NCBI GenBank assembly: GCA_050951095.1
Contig: JBMNIQ010000006.1
Span: forward strand, 62,001 to 126,000
Source: UMGS1519 sp050951095
GTDB taxonomy: Bacteria > Actinomycetota > Coriobacteriia > Coriobacteriales > Eggerthellaceae
Direction of reading: 5' to 3'
DNA length: 64,000 nucleotides
Shown: one piece after another, positions 18,009-26,403 of the stretch
How positions within the stretch are numbered: the first letter of the stretch is position 1
How the letters are laid out: each line of letters starts with the position of its first letter
The notes under the pieces: model-generated
Told to the model about the DNA's origin: nothing
Database searches by the model: none
The model's input: the letters and a program-made list of their open reading frames with translations, nothing else
Translations under genes and position numbers: made by a program

Positions 18009-18269
18009 CTAAAAATCGGCGCTCGCCTGCTTCATGGTGGACAACCGCTGCAGCGCCTTGATGTCGCCCATGTCGTTCTGGTAGGCAACCTGCACGCCTC
18101 CGCCCACGTCGATGTCGGACATGCACTTGTCCACCACCTGGTACCACGCGCACAGCAGCGTGATGGTGGGCGCGTCCGACGGCGCGAAGTCGCGGCCTGC
18201 GGTGAGCTCGTCCCACTTCGCTGACTTGAACGGGTCGTTTGCGACGCTCGCGGGCTTGTCCACTGTCAT
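18009..18269 (-). CDS. Small phage protein, P27-type small terminase-like
   Basis: An 86-residue protein with KWDELTAGRDFAPSDAP followed by TLLCAWYQVVDKC. This arrangement recalls the start of P27-family small terminase subunits, which recognise phage DNA for packaging. It is short and ends soon after LSTMKQASADF, so it may be a truncated copy. RBS GGAGG precedes the ATG at 18269. It is the last gene of a small phage-derived islet between the helicase gene and tRNA-Lys. No large terminase or capsid gene is nearby. Family assignment is by recognition only. Confidence 0.55.
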   Translation of the reverse strand: MTVDKPASVANDPFKSAKWDELTAGRDFAPSDAPTITLLCAWYQVVDKCMSDIDVGGGVQVAYQNDMGDIKALQRLSTMKQASADF

Positions 18270-18384
18270 GCGGCGCCTCCTTCAGGGAATGGAAAGGGCC
18301 CACCGTCTCCGATGGGCCAGCGATGAATATGCAATAGAAAAGCCGCCCCGAAGGACGGCCCGCATAAATCAAAATAAGTTTCAG

Positions 18385-18612
18385 CTATTTATCGTTGAAA
18401 GATGCCAGTATGCTTGCAAACGGGCTCAATTCATGAGGCTCGTAGATAAGCGATCCACCATCGCTAGTAATGTAAGTTCCGCTCGGAAGGTATTTTCCAT
18501 TGGGGAGGATGTAGAGATTCCCATCCATAGACATCCCGGCCGGTAAAAACGGCGTACCGAATTCGTCTGTTCTGAATTCGTAATCATCATCGATTTCTCG
18601 ATTAAGAGACAT
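18385..18612 (-). CDS. Hypothetical 75-residue acidic protein
   Basis: Family not recognised. The protein is acidic, has no membrane segment, and contains Gly/Pro-rich turns (PFLPAGMSMDGNLYILPNG). GAGGTG precedes the ATG at 18612. It starts 18 bases after the JAMM-motif gene. The region is clearly more AT-rich than its surroundings and uses AT-ending codons, suggesting recent transfer. Its size and position downstream of a possible toxin-like enzyme would suit an immunity protein, but this is only inference. Confidence 0.55.
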   Translation of the reverse strand: MSLNREIDDDYEFRTDEFGTPFLPAGMSMDGNLYILPNGKYLPSGTYITSDGGSLIYEPHELSPFASILASFNDK

Positions 18613-18629
18613 ATCAAGTCACCTCGCTA

Positions 18630-19298
18630 TTAGTACGTTCCTGTCTTTTGGGTGACAAGTTTCCCTTTTTTCTTCCTTTTAGCTGAGAAATCTAAATCTA
18701 TTCCGATTTTAGCAAATTCCTTCTTGTATGTGCTATGAACTGCGCGCCACATTGCCTTTTCGCTTCGGAACTTCTTTCCATCAAGTTGCTTGTCAGCGCG
18801 TTTTGCAGCTCGATTCACATCGCCGCTGCTTACTTTTCGCGTCACATTCGCCGAATAAGTACCCTCTCTCGTGGTGGCAACTATACGCTTGATTTTCCCG
18901 CCGGTCGCCAAATACGCATTCGCGATATAGCTTAAATCGGCGGTTGAAAGAGGACCGCCCCATTTACGTCCATCGGACGTTCCATATGGATGATTATGGA
19001 CAACTGTAGAGACCCCTTTCTCCTTCGCGACAGATGAGAAAGGAGCAACTTTCATACTGCCTTGCTTCCCAATAGAACCGAGTAAATGAAAATATTCTTG
19101 ATCGTCAAGAAATGCCGAATACTCGACCTTCTTGCTCATTAACTGCTCTCTGAATCTTTCGATGGCTTTCTCCGGCGTCGTCCCATGAGCAGAACCCTTG
19201 TTCAAAGATGCAACTGCATAAGAGGACAGCGGCGTATTGCCTTTTTGCATCGATGAAGGATGGTAAGTCGTAAATCCGCTTTCCTTGCTCTTAGCCAT
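18630..19298 (-). CDS. JAB/JAMM-motif metalloprotease-like protein of a phage islet
   Basis: The 222-residue protein contains VVHNHPYG followed by GGPLSTAD: His101-x-His103-Pro and Ser118-x-x-Asp121, the JAMM (JAB/MPN) zinc-binding pattern of deubiquitinase-like and RadC-like proteins. It ends in a basic Lys-rich tail. Such domains occur in phage proteins and as effector domains of polymorphic toxins. It overlaps the end of the DUF4417 gene by eight bases, and AAAGGA precedes the ATG at 19298. The sequence is AT-richer than the genome. Substrate unknown; the function assignment rests on the motif alone. Confidence 0.65.
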   Translation of the reverse strand: MAKSKESGFTTYHPSSMQKGNTPLSSYAVASLNKGSAHGTTPEKAIERFREQLMSKKVEYSAFLDDQEYFHLLGSIGKQGSMKVAPFSSVAKEKGVSTVVHNHPYGTSDGRKWGGPLSTADLSYIANAYLATGGKIKRIVATTREGTYSANVTRKVSSGDVNRAAKRADKQLDGKKFRSEKAMWRAVHSTYKKEFAKIGIDLDFSAKRKKKGKLVTQKTGTY

Positions 19299-20013
19299 TC
19301 CATTTCCTTTGGTTGAACTGCACGACTGCGCAGCCGAACTCGTAGTCGAGCGTGTCCCCGAGGAGGAGAACCCGAGAGAGCCGCACCTGCCTCTCGAGCA
19401 CCGGGAAACCTTTCGCGCACCCCTGCGCGTACTCTTCGACCTTGGTGATACCGAGAGTGCTCACGAACACAGTCCCGCCCTTCGGGATGCCGTTGAATTT
19501 CCAGGACAGCGAGGCTTCATTGCTCCATGTCACGTTGGGAACGACCTTCAGGCCCTCCTGCTGCCAGTAATGCCCGAGCGCAAGGCTGCGGTAAACGTTC
19601 CAGAGCTTCATCGGGTAGGGCGTGTCCGTGTAAACGTTTAAATCTGGCGTCACTACGCATTCGAACTTCCGCAGCAACTTGACGCACTTCTCCGGGTACG
19701 TCCATACGCGCTCGAACTGGTAGTCGTCTATGCAGAAGTGGATGCCGGTATCGAACAACTTGGCGCTCTTCACGAAATTGAAGCTCGTCATATTCGTAGG
19801 GACGATGTCCACGGGCTCCATGGCGGGGAGCTCGAGATAGCCGGCGCAGTCGTATATTGAGTATTTGTCGAGGTTCCACCCGCGGTTGTTGCGATTGCGC
19901 TCCGCCCCGTACGGCAGGCTCCTGCTCTTGAAGTCGAAGTTGAACTTGCTCATGTCCAGGGACTTGATGCCGAGCACCTCGTGCTGCAGCAGCGTCTTGC
20001 TCCACGTCGCCAT
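19291..20013 (-). CDS. DUF4417 domain-containing protein
   Basis: Uncharacterised family seen in phages and mobile elements. The 240-residue protein shows the characteristic order VDIVPTNMTSFNFVKSAK, HFCIDDYQFERVWTYPEK, VTPDLNVYTDTPYPM, RSLALGHYWQQEG and VPNVTWS. There is no signal peptide. The ATG at 20013 is preferred because homology begins directly after it; the frame is open for 27 more codons upstream. It is the first gene of the phage-derived islet and is probably co-transcribed with the JAMM-motif gene. Confidence 0.75.
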   Translation of the reverse strand: MATWSKTLLQHEVLGIKSLDMSKFNFDFKSRSLPYGAERNRNNRGWNLDKYSIYDCAGYLELPAMEPVDIVPTNMTSFNFVKSAKLFDTGIHFCIDDYQFERVWTYPEKCVKLLRKFECVVTPDLNVYTDTPYPMKLWNVYRSLALGHYWQQEGLKVVPNVTWSNEASLSWKFNGIPKGGTVFVSTLGITKVEEYAQGCAKGFPVLERQVRLSRVLLLGDTLDYEFGCAVVQFNQRKWNG

Positions 20014-20250
20014 CTCGCCGGTGAGAAAATCAGTACAAGACCAGCGTTCATTCACGCAATGCAACTCTTGTAACAAGCGCCCGCGCGGCTGCAATGCAGC
20101 ATGCTGACGGGCAATGTTGGCGGCGGGCCGCCGGTGTTTGGCCCATGGTTAGTGTCTCATTGTGTGCAACTGTGAAGAAATAGAGAAAAGTTCTTTTCGA
20201 ATTGGGCGACCAATGCGGCGACCGGCACGGCGACCAACGGCGGCAGATAA

Positions 20251-20281
20251 GAAAAAAGGTCAACACAAACGCGTGTTGACC
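20251..20281 (-). terminator. Terminator of tRNA-Lys
   Basis: Perfect stem GGTCAACAC/GTGTTGACC with a six-base loop, followed on the minus strand by TTTTTTCTT, just downstream of tRNA-Lys. It separates the tRNA from the phage islet. Confidence 0.92.
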
Positions 20282-20293
20282 TGCATAAACAAA

Positions 20294-20369
20294 TGGTGGA
20301 CCGGCGGGGACTCGAACCCCGGACCTTGGGATTAAGAGTCCCCTGCTCTACCAACTAAGCTACCGGTCC
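20294..20369 (-). tRNA. tRNA-Lys (CUU anticodon)
   Basis: Minus-strand cloverleaf: acceptor GGACCGG/CCGGTCC, D-arm TAGCTTAGTTGGTAGAGCA, anticodon loop ACTCTTAATC giving CUU, T-arm GGGTTCGAGTCCC, encoded CCA. 76 nt. Confidence 0.96.
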
Positions 20370-20475
20370 AAGAAAGTTATGTAAAAGTTCGTGCTCTCTC
20401 GAGCGCTGTGCTATCTTAAAGCACCTTTCGCATTCTTGCAAGAGGCAATTTAAAAAACTTTTTGCAAGAGCGCTA

Positions 20476-20553
20476 TGGGGTGGATAGTGGGACTTGAACC
20501 CACGACCTCCAGAGCCACAATCTGGCGTTCTATCCAACTGAACTACATCCACC
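20476..20553 (-). tRNA. tRNA-His (GUG anticodon)
   Basis: Minus-strand cloverleaf with the extra 5' G typical of histidine tRNA (GGTGGATG), anticodon stem-loop CCAGATTGTGGCTCTGG giving GUG, T-arm GTGGGTTCAAGTCCCAC, and CCA end. It lies about 100 bases upstream of tRNA-Lys on the same strand and may be co-transcribed. Confidence 0.96.
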
Positions 20554-20740
20554 GTAGCGCAGGTGAGAATATTACTGACTTCGCGCGCAGATTGCAACCC
20601 CTAAACCGCATGTTTCTTTTCTCCATTCGTGCTTCATGAATGAAATTACGCGTCCTATCTGCGCACATCCATGATTGAATAGAAAAAGAAAATCGATTCA
20701 GAAGCACATCGCTTGCGCATGCATGATTATAGGGAGCCGC

Positions 20741-22786
20741 ATGGAAACTTTCGAGCTTATTCTCATGGTTCTAGCCGCCATTCTCGTATCTTCGGTACTG
20801 GACCGGCTGATTCCCCGAGTATCTGCTCCCCTCATCCAGATCTGGCTGGGATTCGTTATCGCTTACTTTGCGGTTTCCGCAATCCCGTTCAGCTTGAACC
20901 CCGATTTCTTCCTGTTCCTGTTCATCGCTCCCCTGCTCTTCCACGATGCGAAGGAAGCGGACCGCGCGGCGCTCTGGAAATACCGCAAGAAGATCCTGTC
21001 GCTTTCCATCGGGTTGGTATTCGCCATCATGGTGGTCATCGGATTCGTGTTGAACCTGCTGGTGCCCTCGATTCCGCTCGCCGCCGCCCTGGCACTGGGA
21101 GCCGCGCTGGGACCCACGGACGCCGTAGCGGTCACGTCACTGAAAGGCAATGTGCATATGACGCGGCGGGAGGACGCGTTGCTGTCCGGAGAGGCGCTCA
21201 TCAACGATGCTTCCGGCGTTGTCGCGTTCCAGTTCGCCATCGCCGCCGCCGTAACGGATACATATGAGATATCGTCGCTGTTCGGTTATTTCCTGCTGCT
21301 GTTCTTCGGCGGCATACTCGTCGGCGCCATCCTTGCCGTAGCCATCCGATGGGTCCGAAGGAAATCCGCTGAAACGGGCCTTGAATCGACGACGTTCTAT
21401 GTGCTGGTTGACCTGCTGTCCCCGTTCATCATCTACCTGGCAGCTGAACTCGTGGGCGTCAGCGGCATCTTGGCGGTCGTAACGGCAGGGTTGATTCTCG
21501 GACGCGAGGAGGAACGGCGCATCGGGCCTTCTGTCGCACGACTGAATATCGTTACCTCAAGCGTATGGGAGCTGTTGGCGTTCACGTTGAACGGCATCAT
21601 CTTCATCCTGCTGGGCATGGAGCTGTGCTGGATCAATCCCCGCATCATCAGCGCCGACGCCCTGTTCGGCGGCACGCGCGGCACGCTTCTGACCATCGCT
21701 ATCATGACGGCGGTCCTGGTGGCCATCCGCTTTCTCTGGATTTTCGTCATGGAACGATGGCGCAAGGATCCCGACACGAAACGGCGGCCCGCCGTCACGA
21801 AGAATTTCTTGGCCAGCGTGGCGGCGATGACCATCGGCGGCCCGAAGGGAGCCGTAACGCTTTCCATCATCATGTCCATTCCCTACGTGGTGGCAAGTGG
21901 CGCTTCGTTCCCCCATCGCGACCAGCTGATATTCCTTGCCTCCGGCATCATCTTGGCCACGCTGCTTTTGGCCACGTTCTTCCTTCCCGTGCTCTCGCCG
22001 AAGCCGAAGACGCGCAGCAATGAATTCGAGGAGAACGCCGATGTGCGCGTGGATATCCTGCGCAACGTCATCTTGCGGCTCTCGGACCAGATGAACGAGA
22101 AGAACACCGCCGCCACGCGATCCGTCATCCGCATGTACAACGACCGCATCAAGAGAATCGGCTTGGAAAGCGAGGAACAGGACGAGCGCATCCGCAGAAA
22201 GCTCTCGCTGGATATCGTGAAACAGCAGGAAATCTATATCGCCGAGTTGATGGACGAAGGCGAATACGACAGCGCCGTATGTTATCGATACGCACGACGG
22301 ATCTCGCATCGCGAGCATATCCTGACGCACCAAGCCGGACCCGGCTGGTATTTCTTCGTGGTCATGCGGAACATCCGCCGTGCTACACATGCCTTCATGC
22401 GTTCGGTTCGCGAATGGATGCCGGGCATGGAACATCCGGCGGCGGATGCGGAAATGCGGGAACTTGAGATTGTCGTGCTGCGGAAGACGCTCCGCTACCT
22501 TGAGGGCATGATGGCCTCGAACGAGTCGGAATACCCTCCCGAAGTCTTGGGCGCAGAGCAGGCACGTTATTCGCGCGCCATCGTGAACCTGAAGCGCATG
22601 CGTCCTTCTATCACGTATATCACGAAGCTGGAAGACAACCTGGACGACATCATGCGCGAGGGCTATTACCTGGAGCTCCAGGAAATCACGCAGCGCTATG
22701 AGAACAACGAGATCTCGCGCTCTCTGGCGAAGACGCTGCGTGAAAACGTACACTTGATGCAGTTGGACCTGGAAGACCGCCTGTAA
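20741..22786 (+). CDS. Na+/H+ antiporter of the CPA1 (NhaP/NHE) family
   Basis: Integral membrane cation/proton antiporter for pH and sodium homeostasis. The 681-residue protein has about a dozen hydrophobic segments in residues 1-420. Family motifs are ALGAALGPTDAVAVTSLKG, LLSGEALINDASGVVAF (the ND ion-binding site) and GGPKGAVTLS. The last about 250 residues are a charged, helical cytoplasmic domain. The ATG at 20741 is chosen because AGGGAGCCGC precedes it and the first membrane helix follows directly; an in-frame start 66 bases earlier would add a poor basic leader. Monocistronic. Confidence 0.92.
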   Translation: METFELILMVLAAILVSSVLDRLIPRVSAPLIQIWLGFVIAYFAVSAIPFSLNPDFFLFLFIAPLLFHDAKEADRAALWKYRKKILSLSIGLVFAIMVVIGFVLNLLVPSIPLAAALALGAALGPTDAVAVTSLKGNVHMTRREDALLSGEALINDASGVVAFQFAIAAAVTDTYEISSLFGYFLLLFFGGILVGAILAVAIRWVRRKSAETGLESTTFYVLVDLLSPFIIYLAAELVGVSGILAVVTAGLILGREEERRIGPSVARLNIVTSSVWELLAFTLNGIIFILLGMELCWINPRIISADALFGGTRGTLLTIAIMTAVLVAIRFLWIFVMERWRKDPDTKRRPAVTKNFLASVAAMTIGGPKGAVTLSIIMSIPYVVASGASFPHRDQLIFLASGIILATLLLATFFLPVLSPKPKTRSNEFEENADVRVDILRNVILRLSDQMNEKNTAATRSVIRMYNDRIKRIGLESEEQDERIRRKLSLDIVKQQEIYIAELMDEGEYDSAVCYRYARRISHREHILTHQAGPGWYFFVVMRNIRRATHAFMRSVREWMPGMEHPAADAEMRELEIVVLRKTLRYLEGMMASNESEYPPEVLGAEQARYSRAIVNLKRMRPSITYITKLEDNLDDIMREGYYLELQEITQRYENNEISRSLAKTLRENVHLMQLDLEDRL

Positions 22787-22851
22787 CGGCTTCTCTGGCC
22801 TTCTGAGGGCGTCTTCTTCCTCCAACAACGCTCTCCCATACGCGCATACAC

Positions 22852-22879
22852 AAAACGGGCCCCGGAAAACCGGGGCCCG
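22852..22879 (-). terminator. Terminator of the etf/fix operon
   Basis: Ten-base stem CGGGCCCCGG/CCGGGGCCCG with loop of four, followed on the minus strand by TTTTG. Lies between the convergent antiporter and fixX genes and may serve both. Confidence 0.8.
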
Positions 22880-22905
22880 CGTTTGAGAACGAAAGACGGA
22901 ATAGA

Positions 22906-23220
22906 TTAGCCGTACAGATACTGTACGCCGGAGCCGCCTTCGACGCCCATGATCGGGAACGTCCACTTCTTCAGAATGGTGTCACCGCACAGAACGCGGC
23001 AGGTGCCGCACTCCACGCAGCCGGCGTAGTCGAAGGACTTCTCGCCGGTGTCCTTGTCAACCTTGTACAGGCCGGCAGGGCATGCCAGAACCAGCTTGCG
23101 GAACTCGGAATCTTCCGGGTTGTCCTTCAGCTCGATGTGAGGATACTCTTCGTTAACGTTGAACTTGTTCAGAGCGAGCTTCTCGTCAACGTTGACGGTG
23201 AATTCGGGGAAGTTACTCAT
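22906..23220 (-). CDS. fixX: FixX-like ferredoxin
   Basis: Electron carrier of the FixABCX system. The 104-residue protein has an N-terminal part ending in CPAGLYKVD and the cluster-binding CVECGTCRVLC. This is the one-cluster FixX pattern in which one ferredoxin motif is retained and the other is reduced to a single Cys-Pro. Its ATG overlaps the fixC stop by four bases (ATGA), so translation is coupled. Partner: FixC. Last gene of the operon. Family knowledge: FixX accepts electrons with FixC during ETF-linked electron transfer. Confidence 0.92.
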   Translation of the reverse strand: MSNFPEFTVNVDEKLALNKFNVNEEYPHIELKDNPEDSEFRKLVLACPAGLYKVDKDTGEKSFDYAGCVECGTCRVLCGDTILKKWTFPIMGVEGGSGVQYLYG

Positions 23221-24557
23221 AGTGCCTTCATCGCCTTCCTAACCAGCTTCAGCAGCTTGAAGATGCCGATCTGCTTTACCAGCGGCATGATCTTTTCCTT
23301 GATTTTCTTCTCGCCGGTGCCGTCGATGATATACAACTGCTTGAAGATGTTCATGACCAGGTCGGACAGCGTGTTGTCCCACAGCATGTCCAGATCGTTC
23401 TCCATGAAAGCGGGGAAATTCTGGAAGTTCTTCAGGTCGTGTGCAACGTAGCTGTTGTCCAGGTTCGTCTTGTAGGAGGACAGGCCGGACTCGGAGAAGT
23501 CATCGGCGTCCAGAGCCTTAGCGACAGCCTGACCAGCCAGCTGGCCAGACGTAACGGCCAGGTCCATGCCGCGCACGGAGTAGCCGGAGTTGATGCACAT
23601 GCCGGCAGCGTCGCCGCAGACAACAACGCCGTTGCCCACCAGCTTGATGCCGCTCATCATGTTGTAGCCGCCTTCGGGAACCAGGTGGCCGGAGTACTCA
23701 ACGGTCTTGCCGCCCTTCAGCAGAGGCTTGATCTCCTCGCGCTCCTTGAAGTTTTGCAGCTGCTGGTACACGGGCACGTTGGACTCCACCAGGCCTGCCA
23801 GAGGCACAACCATGCAGATGGAGATGCTGTCCTCGTTCGTGTACAGAGCCAGACCGCCGGGCTTGCCGTCCGTCAGCTCGCCTGCAAACATCCAAGCAGC
23901 ACCCTCGCCGGGGTTCAGACCGAAGCGATCCTCGATAGTCTCGGCGGGAAGCTCGATGACTTCCTTGGCGCCGACAGCCATGTCGGAGGGAGAAGGAGCA
24001 TTCTTCGTGGTCATGCCGGCCTTCTTCAGAAGCAGGGAGTTCGCGCCATCGCACAGCAGAACCACCTTGGCGTGCATTTCCTCGCGCGTGCCGTCCTCTT
24101 CCTTGCCGACGGCGATGCCGTTGACATAGCCGTTCTCACCGAACAGCACATCCTCGACGGGCATGCCGCACATGATCATAACGCCCAGGTCCTCGCACTT
24201 CTCGGCCATCCACTGGTCGAACGGTGCACGCAGGATGGAGTAGGACTCCTGACCATCCTTAGAGTAATCCGGGCAGGTAGTATCAACGGTGAACAGACCG
24301 TCCTTGTTCATCAAGGAGATCTTCTCGTGCGCGATCTTGCGCTGGAAAGGAGCGTCCTCCAGCTCGTCGCCGAAGACCTTCCTCAGAGAATGGGCGTAAA
24401 CACGACCGCCCGTCATATTCTTTGCGCCGCAGTATTCGCCACGTTCCATAACCAGAACGGACTTCTCAGCCTTAGCCAGCTCATAGGCAGCTACGAGGCC
24501 GGACATACCGCCGCCGACGACAATAGCATCAAAATCGTATTCGATTTCTTCAGCCAT
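23217..24557 (-). CDS. fixC: FixC-like ETF:quinone oxidoreductase family flavoprotein
   Basis: FAD-dependent oxidoreductase that takes electrons from the ETF (EtfAB/FixAB). The 446-residue protein starts with the Rossmann FAD motif AIVVGGGMSGLVAAYELAK, followed by the conserved CGAKNMTGGRVYAHSL, and a second FAD-contact GVVVCGDAAGMCINSGYSVRGMDLA. The C-terminus ends with a basic-hydrophobic stretch (IFKLLKLVRKAMKAL), compatible with peripheral membrane contact. Start ATG 24557 follows AAAGGGGGACAC. It is co-transcribed with fixX and probably the three upstream genes. Confidence 0.93.
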   Translation of the reverse strand: MAEEIEYDFDAIVVGGGMSGLVAAYELAKAEKSVLVMERGEYCGAKNMTGGRVYAHSLRKVFGDELEDAPFQRKIAHEKISLMNKDGLFTVDTTCPDYSKDGQESYSILRAPFDQWMAEKCEDLGVMIMCGMPVEDVLFGENGYVNGIAVGKEEDGTREEMHAKVVLLCDGANSLLLKKAGMTTKNAPSPSDMAVGAKEVIELPAETIEDRFGLNPGEGAAWMFAGELTDGKPGGLALYTNEDSISICMVVPLAGLVESNVPVYQQLQNFKEREEIKPLLKGGKTVEYSGHLVPEGGYNMMSGIKLVGNGVVVCGDAAGMCINSGYSVRGMDLAVTSGQLAGQAVAKALDADDFSESGLSSYKTNLDNSYVAHDLKNFQNFPAFMENDLDMLWDNTLSDLVMNIFKQLYIIDGTGEKKIKEKIMPLVKQIGIFKLLKLVRKAMKAL

Positions 24558-24650
24558 GTGTCCCCCTTTCGTTTCCCAAACAAAACAATGCGCAGTTTAT
24601 ACCATAAACTGCGCATTGCCAATTAGGTAAATGCCTGTATTTGCTGTTAA

Positions 24651-25541
24651 CTAACCCAGCTTCTCGGTCAGTGCGGGCAGAACCTTGGTCAGGTCAGCGA
24701 CCAGGCCGTAGTCAGCCTGCTTGAAGATCGGGGCATTCGCATCCTTGTTGATAGCAAAGATGGTGCCGGAATCCTGGCAGCCAACCATGTGCTGCATCTG
24801 GCCGGAGATGCCGACGGCGATGTAAGCCTTCGGTGCGCACTGAACGCCGGAAACACCAACGTACAGGTTGCGGGGCATCCAGCCGAGGTTCTCGGCGACA
24901 GGACGGGAGCAGCCCAGGTCTGCGCCGATCTTGGCAGCAAGATCCTTAGCCAGCTGCAGCTGGTCCTCCTCGGAGAAGCCGCGGCCGACGGAGACGATGA
25001 CATCGGACTTCGTCAGGTCAGCGCCCTCGACGGGGACGTCCTTCGTGGACTTCAGGGTCAGGCCCTTAGCAGGAGCAACATAGGCAACGGTCTCGACGTC
25101 GTCCGTGCCGGTGGGGGTAACGTCGCCGAACAGGGCGCCGTTCGTGGTGTAGAACTTCACAGCGGAAGTAGCAGTCTGCTTCTTAGCAGCCAGGCCGCCG
25201 AAGTACATGTTCGTGGCAACGTCGCCTTCCAGAGCGGTGATGTTCGGGATGACGGCGGCATCGGCCTTGGCGGCCAGCTTGCCAACGATGGTCTTCACAT
25301 GAGCGGTGGGCTCAGCCAGGACAACGTCAGGGGCAACGGTGTCGAAAACGCCCTGGATGGCGTCATACGCGTTGTCGAACGGAGCGTCGGCCGGAACCTC
25401 AACCTGATAAGCCTTGTCGGCAACGCCGGTCTCAGCGGTACCAACGGTTACGAGGACAACCTCGTCGGCAATGGTGCGAGCGCCAGCAGCCAGAACGCGC
25501 TGGGCATCGGCAGTTTCTGCGAGAACAAGTGCTTTAGCCAT
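24651..25541 (-). CDS. etfA: Electron transfer flavoprotein alpha subunit (FixB-like)
   Basis: FAD-binding subunit of an ETF. The 296-residue protein has the C-terminal ETF-alpha signature: VSVGRGFSEEDQLQLAKDL, then YIAVGISGQMQHMVGCQDSG, IFAINKDANAPIFKQADYG and VADLTKVLP. The SGQMQHMVG wording is of the FixB/CaiE kind rather than the mitochondrial ETF kind. Its start is 15 bases after etfB. It forms a heterodimer with EtfB and shuttles electrons between the acyl-CoA dehydrogenase and FixC/FixX. Confidence 0.93.
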   Translation of the reverse strand: MAKALVLAETADAQRVLAAGARTIADEVVLVTVGTAETGVADKAYQVEVPADAPFDNAYDAIQGVFDTVAPDVVLAEPTAHVKTIVGKLAAKADAAVIPNITALEGDVATNMYFGGLAAKKQTATSAVKFYTTNGALFGDVTPTGTDDVETVAYVAPAKGLTLKSTKDVPVEGADLTKSDVIVSVGRGFSEEDQLQLAKDLAAKIGADLGCSRPVAENLGWMPRNLYVGVSGVQCAPKAYIAVGISGQMQHMVGCQDSGTIFAINKDANAPIFKQADYGLVADLTKVLPALTEKLG

Positions 25542-25556
25542 TTATTTCGTCCTCTC

Positions 25557-26306
25557 TTAGCGAATAGCTTCTGCCAGGGCCTCGGCAAACTTGTCGAGGT
25601 CGTCTTCAGTGTAAACTTCCTGCTTACGCGGGGTCATCTCAGGTGCCTTGATCTCGGCAACGTCGACGGCGTTCTCGGGATCGCCGTCCAGAGCACCAAC
25701 GTTAGCAGGCTTCTTGCCGGCGGCCATGATGTCCTTCATGCCGGTGATGCGTGGCTGCGCAACCTCGGGGCTGACGGAAACAACGGCGGGCAGCGGAACC
25801 TCGATTTCCTCGACGGTGGCGTCCAGCGTACGCTCGACAACCAGCTTGTCGCCGTCCGGGGTGATCTTCGTGACCTTGTTCACCACGGGCACGTCCAGCA
25901 GGGCAGCCAGCTGAACGTCGACAGCGCCGGCGAACATGTCGGCAGAACCGTCGCCGCAGATGATGACGTCGACATCGCCGATCTCCTTGACCTTGGCGGC
26001 CAGGACCTTGGCGGTAGCCAGAGAGTCGGCCGTAGCCAGCTTCTCGTCGGCGACCATGAACAGCTCTTCGGGGCCACGGGCCAGGATGTCCTTCTGGACC
26101 TTCTTGGTGGCGCCGCCCTCGTAAGAAGCGGACAGTGCGACCAGGTTGCCGCCAGTAGCGTCAGCCAGCTGTGCACCAGCCTCGATGGCGTTCAGGTCGT
26201 AGGTGCTGATCTTCTCCTTGGCCTTGCTGGCGTCCAGAGTGCGGTCAGCGGCAACTTTGATGGACTCGTCGTCGGGGACAACCTTGATTGCTGCAACAAT
26301 CTTCAT
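25557..26306 (-). CDS. etfB: Electron transfer flavoprotein beta subunit (FixA-like)
   Basis: Partner of EtfA. The 249-residue protein shows KIVAAIKVVPDDESIK, STYDLNAIEAGAQLAD, DVDVIICGDGSADMFAG and the beta-subunit signature region VVERTLDATVEEIEVPLPAVVSVSP with PRITGMKDIMAAGKK. These are FixA/CaiD-type features. Whether the second flavin or AMP occupies its nucleotide site, and hence whether the complex bifurcates electrons, cannot be decided by eye. It follows the acyl-CoA dehydrogenase gene by about 100 bases. Confidence 0.93.
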   Translation of the reverse strand: MKIVAAIKVVPDDESIKVAADRTLDASKAKEKISTYDLNAIEAGAQLADATGGNLVALSASYEGGATKKVQKDILARGPEELFMVADEKLATADSLATAKVLAAKVKEIGDVDVIICGDGSADMFAGAVDVQLAALLDVPVVNKVTKITPDGDKLVVERTLDATVEEIEVPLPAVVSVSPEVAQPRITGMKDIMAAGKKPANVGALDGDPENAVDVAEIKAPEMTPRKQEVYTEDDLDKFAEALAEAIR

Positions 26307-26403
26307 ATGAATCCTCGTTTCCTATACTTGGATTACGGACCAAACCATAATAACCGAAGACACGACCTAAGGCGTGCCTCCGGTTATAAAGAGAATCTAT
26401 AGA

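Noticed and set aside
20014..20250. Small open frames between the DUF4417 gene and tRNA-Lys
   Set aside because: No RBS, no motif, and short GCGACC-like repeats only; nothing supportable.
17929..20369. Integration of the phage islet at tRNA-Lys
   Set aside because: No repeat of the tRNA 3' end was found near 17930-18010 and no integrase is present; the tRNA terminator separates it from the islet.
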